A stretch of DNA of 50,281 bases from NCBI GenBank assembly GCA_046316025.1, contig JBKCXU010000077.1, positions 1 to 50,281 on the forward strand, given 5' to 3'. The translations under genes and the position numbers were made by a program. This stretch comes from JAJTHJ01 sp046316025 (GTDB lineage: Bacteria > Pseudomonadota > Gammaproteobacteria > Burkholderiales > Burkholderiaceae_F). Positions within the stretch are counted from its first letter, which is position 1. Each line of letters begins with the position of its first letter. A model generated the notes under the pieces. That model made no database searches, was not told where the DNA came from, and saw only the letters and a list, made by a program, of their open reading frames with translations. Shown in pieces: positions 1 through 8,712 of the stretch.

Positions 1-1014
1 GACTTCGCGCGCGCCGCCGACCTCGGCGTGACCTCGGCCGCGATTGCCGACACGCTGCGCATCGCCACCGCCGGCGATTACGACCAGAACCTGCCCAAGC
101 TCAATCTGGCGCAGCGGCAGGTGCCGATCGTGGTCAAGCTGCCGGCCGAAGCCCGGCAGGACCTGGCGCTGCTCGAGCAGCTGGCGGTGCCGGGCAAGCA
201 CGGCCCGGTGCCGATCGGCAATGTCGCCACGCTGGCCATCGACAGCGGCCCCGCGGAGATCGACCGCTACGACCGCCGCCGCAACGTGAACTTCGAGATC
301 GAGCTGAACGGCCAGCCGCTGGGCGCGGTCGCGGCCGCCGCCGCCGCGCTGCCCAGCTTGCAGAACCTGCCGCCGGGCGTGATCCAGACCACGGTCGGCG
401 ACGCCGAGGTGATGGGCGAACTGTTCGCGAGCTTCGGCATCGCGATGGCGGCCGGTGTGCTGTGCATCTACATCGTGCTGGTGCTGCTGTTCAAGGACTT
501 CGTGCAGCCGGTGACGATTCTCGCGGCGCTGGTGCTGTCGGTGCCGGGCGCGTTCCTGGCGCTCTTCATCACCCAATCGGCGCTGTCGATGCCGTCGATG
601 ATCGGGCTGATCATGCTGATGGGCATTGCCACCAAGAACTCGATCCTGCTGGTCGACTACGTGATCCTCGCGCGGCGCGAGCACGGGCTGTCGCGCTGGG
701 ACGCCCTGCTCGATGCCTGCCGCAAGCGGGCGCGGCCGATCGTGATGACCACAGTGGCGATGGGCGCCGGCATGCTGCCGATCGCGATCGGCCTGGGTAC
801 GGACCCCAGCTTCCGCGCGCCGATGGCGATCGTGGTGATCGGCGGGCTGATCACTTCCACCTTCCTCAGCCTGCTGGTGGTGCCGGTCGTGTTTACTTAC
901 ATCGACGACCTGCGCGCGGCCATCGTCCGGCTCTTGAAGCGCGGGGGCAAGGCCGCATCTCCTAACGATTCTTTGCCGCCGACCGCGGCGCACGAGGAGG
1001 CTCCCCGCCCATGA
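1..1014 (+). CDS. RND-family efflux pump inner-membrane permease, C-terminal part (5' truncated by window edge)
   Basis: The reading frame is open from the first base, so the gene starts outside the window; the first GTG (base 28) is internal. About 337 residues remain, against roughly 1,020-1,050 for a full HAE1/HME-type RND pump. The visible part holds the end of the second periplasmic porter loop and the C-terminal membrane half. Hydrophobic segments lie around residues 145-175, 185-215, 245-260 and 275-300, with the family-typical GIATKNSILLVDY and a Met-rich MTTVAMGAGMLPIA stretch. The protein would use proton flux to drive tripartite export through an outer-membrane channel. Its stop overlaps the next start by 4 bases (ATGA), so the two are co-transcribed. 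Substrate cannot be told from this part. Confidence 0.93.
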   Translation, partial: DFARAADLGVTSAAIADTLRIATAGDYDQNLPKLNLAQRQVPIVVKLPAEARQDLALLEQLAVPGKHGPVPIGNVATLAIDSGPAEIDRYDRRRNVNFEIELNGQPLGAVAAAAAALPSLQNLPPGVIQTTVGDAEVMGELFASFGIAMAAGVLCIYIVLVLLFKDFVQPVTILAALVLSVPGAFLALFITQSALSMPSMIGLIMLMGIATKNSILLVDYVILARREHGLSRWDALLDACRKRARPIVMTTVAMGAGMLPIAIGLGTDPSFRAPMAIVVIGGLITSTFLSLLVVPVVFTYIDDLRAAIVRLLKRGGKAASPNDSLPPTAAHEEAPRP

Positions 1015-1982
1015 CGCCGCCCACTTCTTTCACCCGCCGCCGGCTTCTGGCCGCCTCAGTCGCCCTCGCCTGGGTGGCCTTGCACCCGCGCGCCTGGGCC
1101 GGCGAGTTCGGCACCGGCGATCTGGACTGGATCGATGCCGGGCGCGCGCGCCCGGTGCCGGCCCGCCTGTATCTGCCGCACCGCGCGGGCGCCGAGACGC
1201 GCCTGCCGCTGGTGGTGTTCTCGCACGGCATCGGCGGCTCGCGCCGCGGCTACAGCTATCTGGGCCAGCACTTCGCCGCCAACGGCGTGGCCAGCCTGCA
1301 CGTGCAGCACGTCGGCAGCGACCGCGCGTTGTGGAGCGGCAATCCCTTCACGCTGGTTGGCCGGCTGCAAAGCGCCGCGCAGTCGCGCGAGGCGATCGAC
1401 CGCGTGCTCGACCTGCGCTTCGCGCTCGACCAGTTGCTCGCCTCCGACTACGGCGGCGCCATCGACCTGCGGCGCGTGGTCGTGGCCGGGCACTCGTACG
1501 GCGCCAACACCGCGCTGCTCGCCGCCGGGGCGAGGGTCGAGCGCGACGGCGTGGCCGTCGATCTGCACGATCCGCGCTTTGCCGCGGCGATCTTGATTTC
1601 CGCCCCGCCGTTTTACGGCGAGACCGAGCCGGCGCGCATCCTGCGCCATGTGACCGTGCCCACGCTGCACGTCACCGCCACCGGCGACACGATCCAGATT
1701 CCCGGCTACTACTCGCCGCCCGAGGATCGCCTCACGGTGTTCGAAGCGGTCGGCAGCGCGCACAAGACGCTCGCCGTGTTCGAAGGCGGCACGCACAGCA
1801 TCTTCACCGACCGCCCCGGTACCGGCGGCTTCGAATTGAACAGCAAGATCAAGACCGCGACGCGCGAACTGGCCGCCGCCTTCCTCGCCCGCGTGTTTGC
1901 CGGCGCAGCGGCGCCGCTGGCGGACTGGCGCGAGCGGCACCAGCCGCTGCTGGCGCGTTACGTGGAAGCCGGCGCCGGTTGA
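1011..1982 (+). CDS. Tat-exported alpha/beta hydrolase (dienelactone hydrolase/PAF-acetylhydrolase-like)
   Basis: This 323-residue protein begins with a twin-arginine-type signal (RRRLLAAS, then a hydrophobic run ending AWA at about residue 30), so it is probably exported folded. The alpha/beta-hydrolase fold is shown by an oxyanion-hole HGIGGS at about 72-77, the nucleophile elbow G-H-S-Y-G with Ser162, and a late GGTHSIF that can supply the catalytic His. The start overlaps the stop of the RND pump gene by 4 bases, so it is translationally coupled to it. The family includes esterases and lipases of predicted function; no substrate is evident here. The C-terminal end overlaps the convergent gene below by about 25 bases. 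Confidence 0.85.
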   Translation: MTPPTSFTRRRLLAASVALAWVALHPRAWAGEFGTGDLDWIDAGRARPVPARLYLPHRAGAETRLPLVVFSHGIGGSRRGYSYLGQHFAANGVASLHVQHVGSDRALWSGNPFTLVGRLQSAAQSREAIDRVLDLRFALDQLLASDYGGAIDLRRVVVAGHSYGANTALLAAGARVERDGVAVDLHDPRFAAAILISAPPFYGETEPARILRHVTVPTLHVTATGDTIQIPGYYSPPEDRLTVFEAVGSAHKTLAVFEGGTHSIFTDRPGTGGFELNSKIKTATRELAAAFLARVFAGAAAPLADWRERHQPLLARYVEAGAG

Positions 1983-2521
1983 GCGGCCGCGGCAAAGCGC
2001 CGCGCCTTGAACGCCAGCACGATCTTCAGCACCCCGGCGACGATGGCCCAGGCGGCCACCGCCCACACCAGCCCCAGCAGCGCCGCGGCCGGTTGCGCGA
2101 CCATGTAGAAACCGAACAGCAGCGACACCGCACCCAACAGCATCAAGGCCCACTCGCCCTCGATCTCATGGCGCAGCTTGATGCCGGCCCAGATCAGCAG
2201 CACGCCGGCCGCCAGCGCATACGCGGCGATCAGCAGCAGCAGCGCGCCGGCCGCCGCCGCAGGCAGCGCGAGGCCGATCGCCCCCGCGACCACGCCGAGC
2301 AGACCGAAGATCAACCACAGCCACCAGTGCTCGCGCTCGCCGCGCGCGCGCCAGGCGCCGACGGCGACGAACACGCCCTCCACTAGCACGTGCGCGGCGA
2401 AGAACAGCGCCAGGATCAACACCGTCGGCACCGGCCAGGCGAAGGCGAGCACGCCGAAGACGATGCTGGCGATCCCGCCGATGAGCAGCGCCCACCAGAA
2501 CTTGCGCATTGCGGTCTGCAT
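1958..2521 (-). CDS. HdeD-family (DUF308) membrane protein
   Basis: This 187-residue protein is almost entirely hydrophobic and has about six membrane segments in three pairs, the layout of the HdeD/DUF308 acid-resistance family. I chose the ATG at 2521 (M-Q-T-A-M-R-K-F), because a GGAG lies about 8 bases upstream and the longer frame to 2605 adds a polar, shadow-like extension that runs into the neighbouring gene. HdeD in E. coli is an inner-membrane protein linked to acid resistance; a role in acid stress here is only inferred from the family. The gene is convergent with the hydrolase and its end overlaps it by about 25 bases. Confidence 0.8.
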   Translation of the reverse strand: MQTAMRKFWWALLIGGIASIVFGVLAFAWPVPTVLILALFFAAHVLVEGVFVAVGAWRARGEREHWWLWLIFGLLGVVAGAIGLALPAAAAGALLLLIAAYALAAGVLLIWAGIKLRHEIEGEWALMLLGAVSLLFGFYMVAQPAAALLGLVWAVAAWAIVAGVLKIVLAFKARRFAAAAQPAPAST

Positions 2522-2534
2522 TTCCGTTTCTCCG

Positions 2535-3062
2535 TTACTTGCGAGTTGCGCGGTGCACGTAGAAGCTGACCGGCGCGGATTCGGCCAGCAGCTTGCCATT
2601 GGCATCGAGGATCGCCGCTTGCAGGCGATGCTCCGCGTTATCGAGGTTGGCGGCGGCGGCCCAGTCGGCCTCGGTCAACGCAACGTCCGGCGCGCTGTAG
2701 CGGCCGTCGAGCAGCTTGCCGTCGAGTTTGACACGCAGGATGTCGCCTTTGCGCAGCGGCGGCTCGATGGCGAGCTCGATCGGAAACGCGCCCGTGTTGC
2801 TGTGGATCGTGCCCTGCGGCTCGGGGGTGGCGATGGCGAACGTGCGGTACGCGAACGGCGCTGCCGGCGCGGGGGCTCCCGGCGCGGACGGCTCGATGAC
2901 GATCACGTTGGGCGGCGGCACGGGCACCCGCTTGGCGCCGGGACTCGGCTGGTCGGAAAACACCGGCCCGGCCTTGTCTTTGCTCTCGTAGATCGGCGAC
3001 TGCGCCCAGGCCAGCGCCGGCAGGAGCAGTGCGATCGACCAGCGTGCGAACTTCACGACCAT
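2535..3062 (-). CDS. Secreted DUF4124-like envelope protein of unknown function
   Basis: About 175 residues. A signal peptide (ALLLPALAWAQ, cleavage near residue 21) is followed by a short segment like the DUF4124 domain (IYESKDKAGPVFSDQPSPGA), a Pro/Ala-rich linker and a C-terminal beta-rich region (VKLDGKLLDG, ESAPVSFYVH). DUF4124 proteins are small periplasmic proteins of unknown function common in Beta- and Gammaproteobacteria. The ATG at 3062 directly abuts a strong AAGGGGG, so the GTG two codons later (3056) with normal spacing may be the true start. It lies just upstream of the HdeD-like gene on the same strand and could be co-transcribed with it. Confidence 0.72.
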   Translation of the reverse strand: MVVKFARWSIALLLPALAWAQSPIYESKDKAGPVFSDQPSPGAKRVPVPPPNVIVIEPSAPGAPAPAAPFAYRTFAIATPEPQGTIHSNTGAFPIELAIEPPLRKGDILRVKLDGKLLDGRYSAPDVALTEADWAAAANLDNAEHRLQAAILDANGKLLAESAPVSFYVHRATRK

Positions 3063-3248
3063 CCCCCTTGCTGCGCAGCACGCGTCGCCGCACTCGGCAT
3101 GTAGTGTATTGCCGCCGGTCGACAGCGCAACCCCGGCAGGCCGGGCGCCCGAGCGCGTCGCAGGTTGCCGGCGACACAGGTCACTGACAGGCGGCACCGC
3201 CGCGTTCACCATCGCGGTTTTCGCGGCCGCCCGACGGTCGCCGCCCAC

Positions 3249-4256
3249 ATGAACGCGACTTCCGACTCTCGCCTCCGCCACTTTCCCGTTTCCTGGTTTG
3301 CCGTCGCGATGGGCCTCACCGGCCTCACGGTCGCCTGGCAACGCGCCGAGCAGCACTTTCGGTGGCCGCAGGCGGTCAGTTCCGGGCTGCTGCCGCTTGC
3401 CACCCTCGTGTTCGTCGTACTCGCGGCGCTTTACACCCTGAAACTGCTGCGCTACCCGCACGAGGTGCGCGCCGAACTCGCACACCCGGTCAAGCTCGCC
3501 TTCGTACCGGCGATCTCGATAGCGCTGCTGCTGCTGGCGACCGCCTGGCTGCCGTTTGCGCCGGGCGCGGCCTACGCGCTGTGGCTTGCCGGCAGCGTGC
3601 TGCATCTGGCGGCCACGCTGTATGTGCTGTCGTCGTGGATGCACCACGCGCATTACCAGATCGGGCATCTGTCGCCGGCCTGGTTCATCCCGGTCGTCGG
3701 CAACATCCTGGTGCCGGTCATCGGCGTGCAACTGGCGCCGCTCGAAGTGTCGTGGTTCTTCTTCGCTATCGGCATCTTCTTCTGGCCGGTGTTGACCGCG
3801 ATCCTGTTCTACCGGCTGGTGTTCCACCCGGCGCTGCCGCAGCGGCTGCTGCCCACACTGTTCATCCTGATCGCGCCACCCGCGGTCGGCTTGCTCGCCT
3901 ACACCAACCTGACCGGCGCGCTGGATGCCTTCGCCCAGGTGCTGTACGGCGTGGCCCTCTTTTTCACGCTCCTGCTGGCCACACAGGTGCGCGCCTTTGC
4001 GCGCTTGCCGTTCTTCCTGTCCTGGTGGGCGTACTCGTTTCCGCTGGCCGCCGTCACGCTGGCCACGCTGCGCATGGCGCGCCTGACCGGCGGAGCCCTT
4101 TACGACCGGCTGGCGCTGCTGCTGCTGGCCGTGGCGACGGTCGCGATCGCCCTGCTCTTCGCGCGCACCCTGCTCGCGGTGGCGCGGCGCGAAATCTGTG
4201 TCGAGGAAGCCCCGGCCGCCGCGCCGGCGGCAGCGGCAACGCCCGGCCGCGGCTGA
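3249..4256 (+). CDS. SLAC1/TehA-type (TDT family) anion channel or transporter
   Basis: A 335-residue integral membrane protein with about ten hydrophobic segments and the opening RHFPVSWFAVAMGLTGL seen at the N-terminus of TehA/SLAC1-family (tellurite-resistance/dicarboxylate, TDT) proteins. Charged loops are short and the C-terminus is a cytoplasmic Ala/Pro-rich tail. I chose the ATG at 3249, since the upstream extension to 3165 is Arg-rich and not family-like. Family members conduct anions or export C4-dicarboxylates or sulfite; the substrate here is unknown. It stands alone, divergent from the DUF4124-like gene, and is followed 86 bases later by glcD. Confidence 0.85.
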   Translation: MNATSDSRLRHFPVSWFAVAMGLTGLTVAWQRAEQHFRWPQAVSSGLLPLATLVFVVLAALYTLKLLRYPHEVRAELAHPVKLAFVPAISIALLLLATAWLPFAPGAAYALWLAGSVLHLAATLYVLSSWMHHAHYQIGHLSPAWFIPVVGNILVPVIGVQLAPLEVSWFFFAIGIFFWPVLTAILFYRLVFHPALPQRLLPTLFILIAPPAVGLLAYTNLTGALDAFAQVLYGVALFFTLLLATQVRAFARLPFFLSWWAYSFPLAAVTLATLRMARLTGGALYDRLALLLLAVATVAIALLFARTLLAVARREICVEEAPAAAPAAAATPGRG

Positions 4257-4342
4257 GGCTACGACTGCGCGCGATTGTTGTGCCGTGCGCAAGGCTGCGT
4301 TGCCGGCTGCGCCCGCGCCGGGCCGGTTAAGCTGCGCCGGCA

Positions 4343-5869
4343 ATGAACGCACTTACCGACACCCGCCTGCTCGCCGAGCGCATACCGCTGGACGGCGCCG
4401 GCCCCGTGGACGCCGCCCGCCAGCGCGAGGTGGTGGCCGCCTTGCGCGCGGCATTGCCCGAGCACTGCCTGCTATACCGCGAGGAAGACACCCGCCCCTA
4501 CGAGTGTGACGGGCTGACGCTGTACCGCCAGTTGCCTATGGTGGTGGCGCTGCCGGAGACCGAGGCGCAGGTGGCCGAGGTGCTGCGCATCTGCCATCGG
4601 ATGCAGGTGCCGGTGGTGCCGCGCGGCTCGGGCACGTCGCTCTCCGGCGGCGTGCTGCCGCATGCGGCGGGCGTAGTGCTGTCGCTCGCCAAGTTCAACC
4701 GGATCGTCAAGGTCGATCCGCTGGCGCGGCAGGCCGTGGTGCAGCCGGGCGTGCGCAACCTCGCAGTGTCCGAAGCCGCGGCGCCGCACGGCCTGTACTA
4801 CGCGCCCGATCCGTCGAGCCAGATCGCGTGCAGCATCGGCGGCAACGTGGCCGAGAACGCCGGCGGCGTGCATTGCCTCAAGTACGGCCTGACGCTGCAC
4901 AACGTGCTGCGCGTGCGCGGGCTGAACATCGAAGGCGAAGTGGCCGAGTTCGGCTCCGCCGCGCTGGACAGCCCCGGCCTCGATCTGCTGCCGCTTGTGG
5001 TCGGCTCCGAAGGCATGCTGGCGGTGGTCACCGAGGTCACCGTCAAGCTCGTGCCCAAGCCGCAGACCGCGCAGGTGATCATGGCCTCGTTCGACGACGT
5101 CGAAGTCGCCGGCCGCGCCGTGGCCGCGGTGATCGCCGCCGGGATCATCCCCGCCGGCATGGAGATGATGGACAAGCCGGCCGCCAACGCGGTCGAGCCT
5201 TTCGTCAAGGCGGGCTACGACACCGACGCGGCGGCGATCCTTCTGGTTGAAAGCGACGGCACGCCGGAAGAGGTCGCTGAAGAGATCGGCCGCATGCGCG
5301 CGGTGCTCGAAGCCAGCGGCGCCACCGCGATCAAGGTCTCGCAAAGCGAAGCCGAGCGGTTGCGCTTCTGGGCCGGGCGCAAGGCGGCGTTTCCGGCGGT
5401 GGGGCGGATTTCACCCGATTACTACTGCATGGACGGCACCATTCCGCGCGCGCGGCTGGGCGAGGTGCTGAAAAGCATCCAGCAGATGGAAGGCAAGTAC
5501 GGACTGCGCTGCGCCAACGTGTTCCACGCCGGCGACGGCAACCTGCACCCGCTGATCATGTTCGACGCCAACGACCCGGACTCGGTACTGCGCGCCGAGC
5601 AGTTCGGCTTCGAGATCATCGAGTTGTCGGTCGCTGTCGGCGGCACCGTCACCGGCGAGCATGGCGTCGGCGTGGAGAAACTGCACCAGATGTGCCAGCA
5701 GTTCGACCGCGCCACGCTGGACGCCTTCTTCGCGATCAAGCGCGCCTTCGACCCGCCCGGCCTGCTCAACCCCGGCAAGGCGATTCCAACGCTGGCGCGC
5801 TGTGCCGAGTACGGCCGGATGCACGTGCATGCGGGGCAATTGCGGTTTCCGGAACTGCCGAGGTTCTGA
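4343..5869 (+). CDS. glcD: Glycolate oxidase FAD-linked subunit GlcD
   Basis: 508 residues, close to E. coli GlcD (499). It has the PCMH-type FAD-binding domain (VPRGSGTSLSGG at about 92-103, then PDPSSQIACSIGGNVAENAGG) and the C-terminal FAD-linked oxidase domain ending in the family's ALFDPPGLLNPGK-like segment. With GlcE and GlcF it oxidises glycolate (and often D-lactate) to glyoxylate and passes electrons to the membrane quinone pool. glcE follows after 110 bases that hold a REPIN-like palindrome, so the three genes read as one operon interrupted by a repeat. Assignment to GlcD rather than a lone D-lactate dehydrogenase rests on this glcDEF order. Confidence 0.95.
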   Translation: MNALTDTRLLAERIPLDGAGPVDAARQREVVAALRAALPEHCLLYREEDTRPYECDGLTLYRQLPMVVALPETEAQVAEVLRICHRMQVPVVPRGSGTSLSGGVLPHAAGVVLSLAKFNRIVKVDPLARQAVVQPGVRNLAVSEAAAPHGLYYAPDPSSQIACSIGGNVAENAGGVHCLKYGLTLHNVLRVRGLNIEGEVAEFGSAALDSPGLDLLPLVVGSEGMLAVVTEVTVKLVPKPQTAQVIMASFDDVEVAGRAVAAVIAAGIIPAGMEMMDKPAANAVEPFVKAGYDTDAAAILLVESDGTPEEVAEEIGRMRAVLEASGATAIKVSQSEAERLRFWAGRKAAFPAVGRISPDYYCMDGTIPRARLGEVLKSIQQMEGKYGLRCANVFHAGDGNLHPLIMFDANDPDSVLRAEQFGFEIIELSVAVGGTVTGEHGVGVEKLHQMCQQFDRATLDAFFAIKRAFDPPGLLNPGKAIPTLARCAEYGRMHVHAGQLRFPELPRF

Positions 5870-5898
5870 TGCCGGCGAACCGTGCGCTTGCTTGCTTT

Positions 5899-5968
5899 GT
5901 CATTCCCGCGCAAGCGGGAATCCAGCGGCGTGCCGCACCGGCTGGATTCCCGCTTGCGCGGGAATGAC
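5899..5968. repeat. REPIN-like paired palindrome, copy 1
   Basis: Two perfect 28-base inverted arms (5899-5926 and 5941-5968) are separated by 14 bases. Each arm is itself a small hairpin around TTCCCGCGCAAGCGGGAA. The same element recurs at about 36807-36877 and 39197-39267, each time between genes. This one sits between glcD and glcE and could shape mRNA stability inside the operon. Similar CATTCCCGCG...GGAATG palindromes are widespread in proteobacterial intergenic DNA. Confidence 0.9.
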
Positions 5969-5979
5969 GGAGCCTGTCG

Positions 5980-7056
5980 ATGGACGCCGCACTCCAAGCC
6001 CTTGGCCAACGCATCCGCGCCGCCGCCGACGCGCGGCAGCCGCTCGCGATCCGCGCCGGCGGCACCAAGGACTTCTACGGCAATCCCTGCGAAGGGGACG
6101 TGCTCGACCCAAGACCCTACCGGGGTGTGGTCGCCTACGAGCCGACCGAACTCGTGATCACCGCCCGCTGCGGCACACCGCTGGCTGAGTTGGAGGCCGT
6201 GCTCGCCGAACGTAACCAAAGCTTGCCTTTCGAGCCGCCGCACTTCGGCCCAGGTGCCACGGTCGGCGGTTGCATCGCCGCCGGCCTGGCCGGCCCTCGC
6301 CGCGCGGGCGCCGGCGCAGTGGCGGGCAGCGTGCGCGACTTCGTGCTCGGCGCCAAACTCATCGACGGCCGCGGCCAGATGCTCGCCTTCGGCGGCACCG
6401 TGATGAAGAACGTCGCCGGCTACGACATGGCGCGCGCGCTGACGGGCTCGCTCGGCACGCTGGGGTTGATCGTCGAGGCATCGATCAAGGTACTGCCCAC
6501 GCCTGCTGCCGAGGCGACCTTGCGCTTCGATCTCACCGCGGCCGACGCACTGGCGAAGATGAACCAATGGGCCGGCAAGCCGTTGCCGATCTCCGGCACG
6601 TTCTGGTGCGACGGTACGTTGTATCTACGGCTCTCCGGTGCGAACGCGGCGATCCACGCCGCCTGCGCCGCGCTCGGCGGCGAGCCGCTCGACGATGCGC
6701 AGGCCACGGCCCTGTGGACAGCGGTGCGCGAGCAGACGCACGGGTTCTTCGGCAGCGATGTGCCGCTGTGGCGCATGTCGCTGCCGTCGACCACCCCCCC
6801 ACTCGATCTGCCCGACCCCCAGGCAATCGAATGGGGCGGCGCACTGCGCTGGCTGCGCTCCGCGCGCCCGGCTGCCGAACTGCGCGCGCTGGCCGCCAGG
6901 CACGGCGGCCACGCCACGCTCTTCCGCGGCGGCGATCGCTTGGCCGGCGTCTTCCACCCATTGCCGCCCGCACTCGCCGCGATCCACCGCCGGCTGAAAG
7001 CGGAGTTCGATCCGGCCGGCATTTTCAATCGCGGCCGGATGTACACCGAGTTCTGA
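5980..7056 (+). CDS. glcE: Glycolate oxidase FAD-binding subunit GlcE
   Basis: 358 residues, the usual GlcE length. The N-terminal half carries the FAD-binding fold (IRAGGTKDFYG, then PPHFGPGATVGGCIAAGLAGPRR and GGTVMKNVAGYDMARALTGS), and the C-terminus closes with AEFDPAGIFNRGRMY, all features of GlcE. It is the second flavin-domain subunit of the membrane-associated glycolate oxidase. It begins 11 bases after the REPIN-like element and ends 3 bases before glcF, so coupling with glcF is tight. Confidence 0.95.
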   Translation: MDAALQALGQRIRAAADARQPLAIRAGGTKDFYGNPCEGDVLDPRPYRGVVAYEPTELVITARCGTPLAELEAVLAERNQSLPFEPPHFGPGATVGGCIAAGLAGPRRAGAGAVAGSVRDFVLGAKLIDGRGQMLAFGGTVMKNVAGYDMARALTGSLGTLGLIVEASIKVLPTPAAEATLRFDLTAADALAKMNQWAGKPLPISGTFWCDGTLYLRLSGANAAIHAACAALGGEPLDDAQATALWTAVREQTHGFFGSDVPLWRMSLPSTTPPLDLPDPQAIEWGGALRWLRSARPAAELRALAARHGGHATLFRGGDRLAGVFHPLPPALAAIHRRLKAEFDPAGIFNRGRMYTEF

Positions 7057-7059
7057 CCG

Positions 7060-8298
7060 ATGCAAACAGCGCTGGCCGACTTCATCCGCGACACGCCCGC
7101 AGGCCGCGAGGCGGATGCGATCTTGCGCAAGTGCGTGCACTGCGGCTTTTGCACCGCCACCTGCCCGACCTACCAACTGCTGGGCGACGAACTCGACGGC
7201 CCGCGCGGGCGCATCTACCTGATCAAGCAGGTACTGGAGGGCAAGCCCGCCACCGCCAAGACGCAAGTTCACCTCGACCGCTGCCTGACCTGCCGCAACT
7301 GCGAGACCACCTGCCCGTCGGGCGTGCAGTACGGTCGGCTCGTGGACATCGGCCGCAAGGTGGTAGACGACCAGGTCGGCCGCGGAGTCGCCGACGGATT
7401 GGTACGCGGCGCGCTCAAGGCGGGGCTGACCGGCCCGCTCTTTGGCCCCGCGATGAAGCTGGGCCGGGCGCTGCGCCCACTGCTGCCGGGCAGCCTCAAG
7501 GCCAAGGTGCCCGCGCCGCAGTCGGCGGGGACTTGGCCCACGCGCTCGCACGCGCGCAAGATCGTGCTGCTGGAAGGCTGCGTGCAGCCGGCGATGCTGC
7601 CCAACATCAACGGCGCCACCGCGCGCGTGCTCGATGCGCTGGGCATCGAGACGATCCGCGCCGCGCGCGCCGGCTGCTGCGGCGCGGTGCGCTACCACCT
7701 GAACGATCACGACGGCGGCCTCGCCGATGCCCGCCGCAACATCGACGCCTGGTGGCCGCATATCGAAGCCGGCGCCGAGGCAATCGCGATCAACGCCTCC
7801 GGCTGCGGCACACAGGTCAAGGAGTATGGCCATCTGCTGGCGCATGACCCTGCCTATGCCGCCAAGGCCGAGCGTGTCGTCGCACTGGCGCGCGACTTGT
7901 CCGAACTGCTGCCCGCGCTCGCCGAGGCGCTGTTCGCCAAACTGCCACCCGCAGCCGCTGCCGACAAACCGCGCGTGGTGTTCCACCCGCCCTGCTCGCT
8001 GCAACACGGGCAAAAGATTCGCGGCGTGGTCGAAGCGCTGCTCGCCAAGCTCGGCGCCGAAGTGCTGCCCTTCGGCGAAGCGTACTTTTGCTGCGGCTCG
8101 GCGGGCACCTACTCGGTGCTGCAACCGGAACTCGCCACACAACTGCGCGACCGCAAGCTCGGCCACCTGCAAGCGCCGCAGCCGCAGGAAATCCTGTCCG
8201 CCAACGTCGGCTGCATCGCGCATCTGGCGAGCGGCACCGGGACGCCGGTACGGCATTGGATCGAGTGGGTGGATGAGCGGCTACATCGATCCCAGTGA
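7060..8298 (+). CDS. glcF: Glycolate oxidase iron-sulfur subunit GlcF
   Basis: 412 residues. Two ferredoxin-type 4Fe-4S motifs stand at the N-terminus: C25-x2-C28-x2-C31-x3-C35-P and C75-x2-C78-x2-C81-x3-C85-P. They are followed by two CCG-type domains (AGCCGAVRYH, ASGCGTQ, and later YFCCGSAGTY), the usual arrangement of GlcF and heterodisulfide-reductase-like electron-transfer subunits. It carries electrons from the GlcDE flavins towards the quinone pool. It is the last gene of glcDEF; no GlcC-type regulator lies nearby. Confidence 0.95.
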   Translation: MQTALADFIRDTPAGREADAILRKCVHCGFCTATCPTYQLLGDELDGPRGRIYLIKQVLEGKPATAKTQVHLDRCLTCRNCETTCPSGVQYGRLVDIGRKVVDDQVGRGVADGLVRGALKAGLTGPLFGPAMKLGRALRPLLPGSLKAKVPAPQSAGTWPTRSHARKIVLLEGCVQPAMLPNINGATARVLDALGIETIRAARAGCCGAVRYHLNDHDGGLADARRNIDAWWPHIEAGAEAIAINASGCGTQVKEYGHLLAHDPAYAAKAERVVALARDLSELLPALAEALFAKLPPAAAADKPRVVFHPPCSLQHGQKIRGVVEALLAKLGAEVLPFGEAYFCCGSAGTYSVLQPELATQLRDRKLGHLQAPQPQEILSANVGCIAHLASGTGTPVRHWIEWVDERLHRSQ

Positions 8299-8358
8299 TT
8301 GACCTGCCGTTGCAAGACGGCTTCGCACCGCGGCGCAGGTTGCCGCAAGCCCGTAGAG

Positions 8359-8712
8359 ATGCTCCCCACCCTCGCCACGCTGCTGGTGTTTCAACTGCTC
8401 GGCGAGGCGCTCTCAAGGCTGCTCGCGCTGCCGATCCCCGGCCCGGTGCTCGGGATGGCGCTGCTGCTCGTCTGGCTGCTGCTCGATGCGCGCATCGCAC
8501 CTCGGCTGCGGTCCACCTGCGTGGAGCTGCTGCGGCACTTGTCGCTGCTCTTCGTCCCGGCCGGGGTCGGTGTGATGCTGCACGCGGCGCGCATTGCCGA
8601 CGAGTGGTTGCCGATCGTGGTGGCGCTCGTGGTCAGCACCGTGCTCGCCATCGCCGTGACCGCCGCGGTCGCGCAGTGGGCGGCGCGCCGCTGGAGCGGC
8701 GACGAGCGATGA
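8359..8712 (+). CDS. CidA/LrgA family holin-like membrane protein
   Basis: 117 residues with four hydrophobic segments and the family signature near the start (FQLLGEALSRLLALPIPGPVLGMALLL broken by short loops). I chose the ATG at 8359, because the longer frame from 8299 adds a Cys/Arg-rich stretch unlike the family. CidA/LrgA proteins act with CidB/LrgB in murein hydrolase control or, as later work suggests, in overflow metabolite export. Its stop overlaps the next start by 4 bases (ATGA), so the two proteins are made together. It lies 60 bases after glcF and could be co-transcribed with it. Confidence 0.87.
   Translation: MLPTLATLLVFQLLGEALSRLLALPIPGPVLGMALLLVWLLLDARIAPRLRSTCVELLRHLSLLFVPAGVGVMLHAARIADEWLPIVVALVVSTVLAIAVTAAVAQWAARRWSGDER

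Noticed and set aside
2535..4352. 605-codon reverse-strand frame over the SLAC1-type gene
   Set aside because: Only the last 175 codons, with a signal peptide, look like a protein; the rest is a shadow of the transporter gene.
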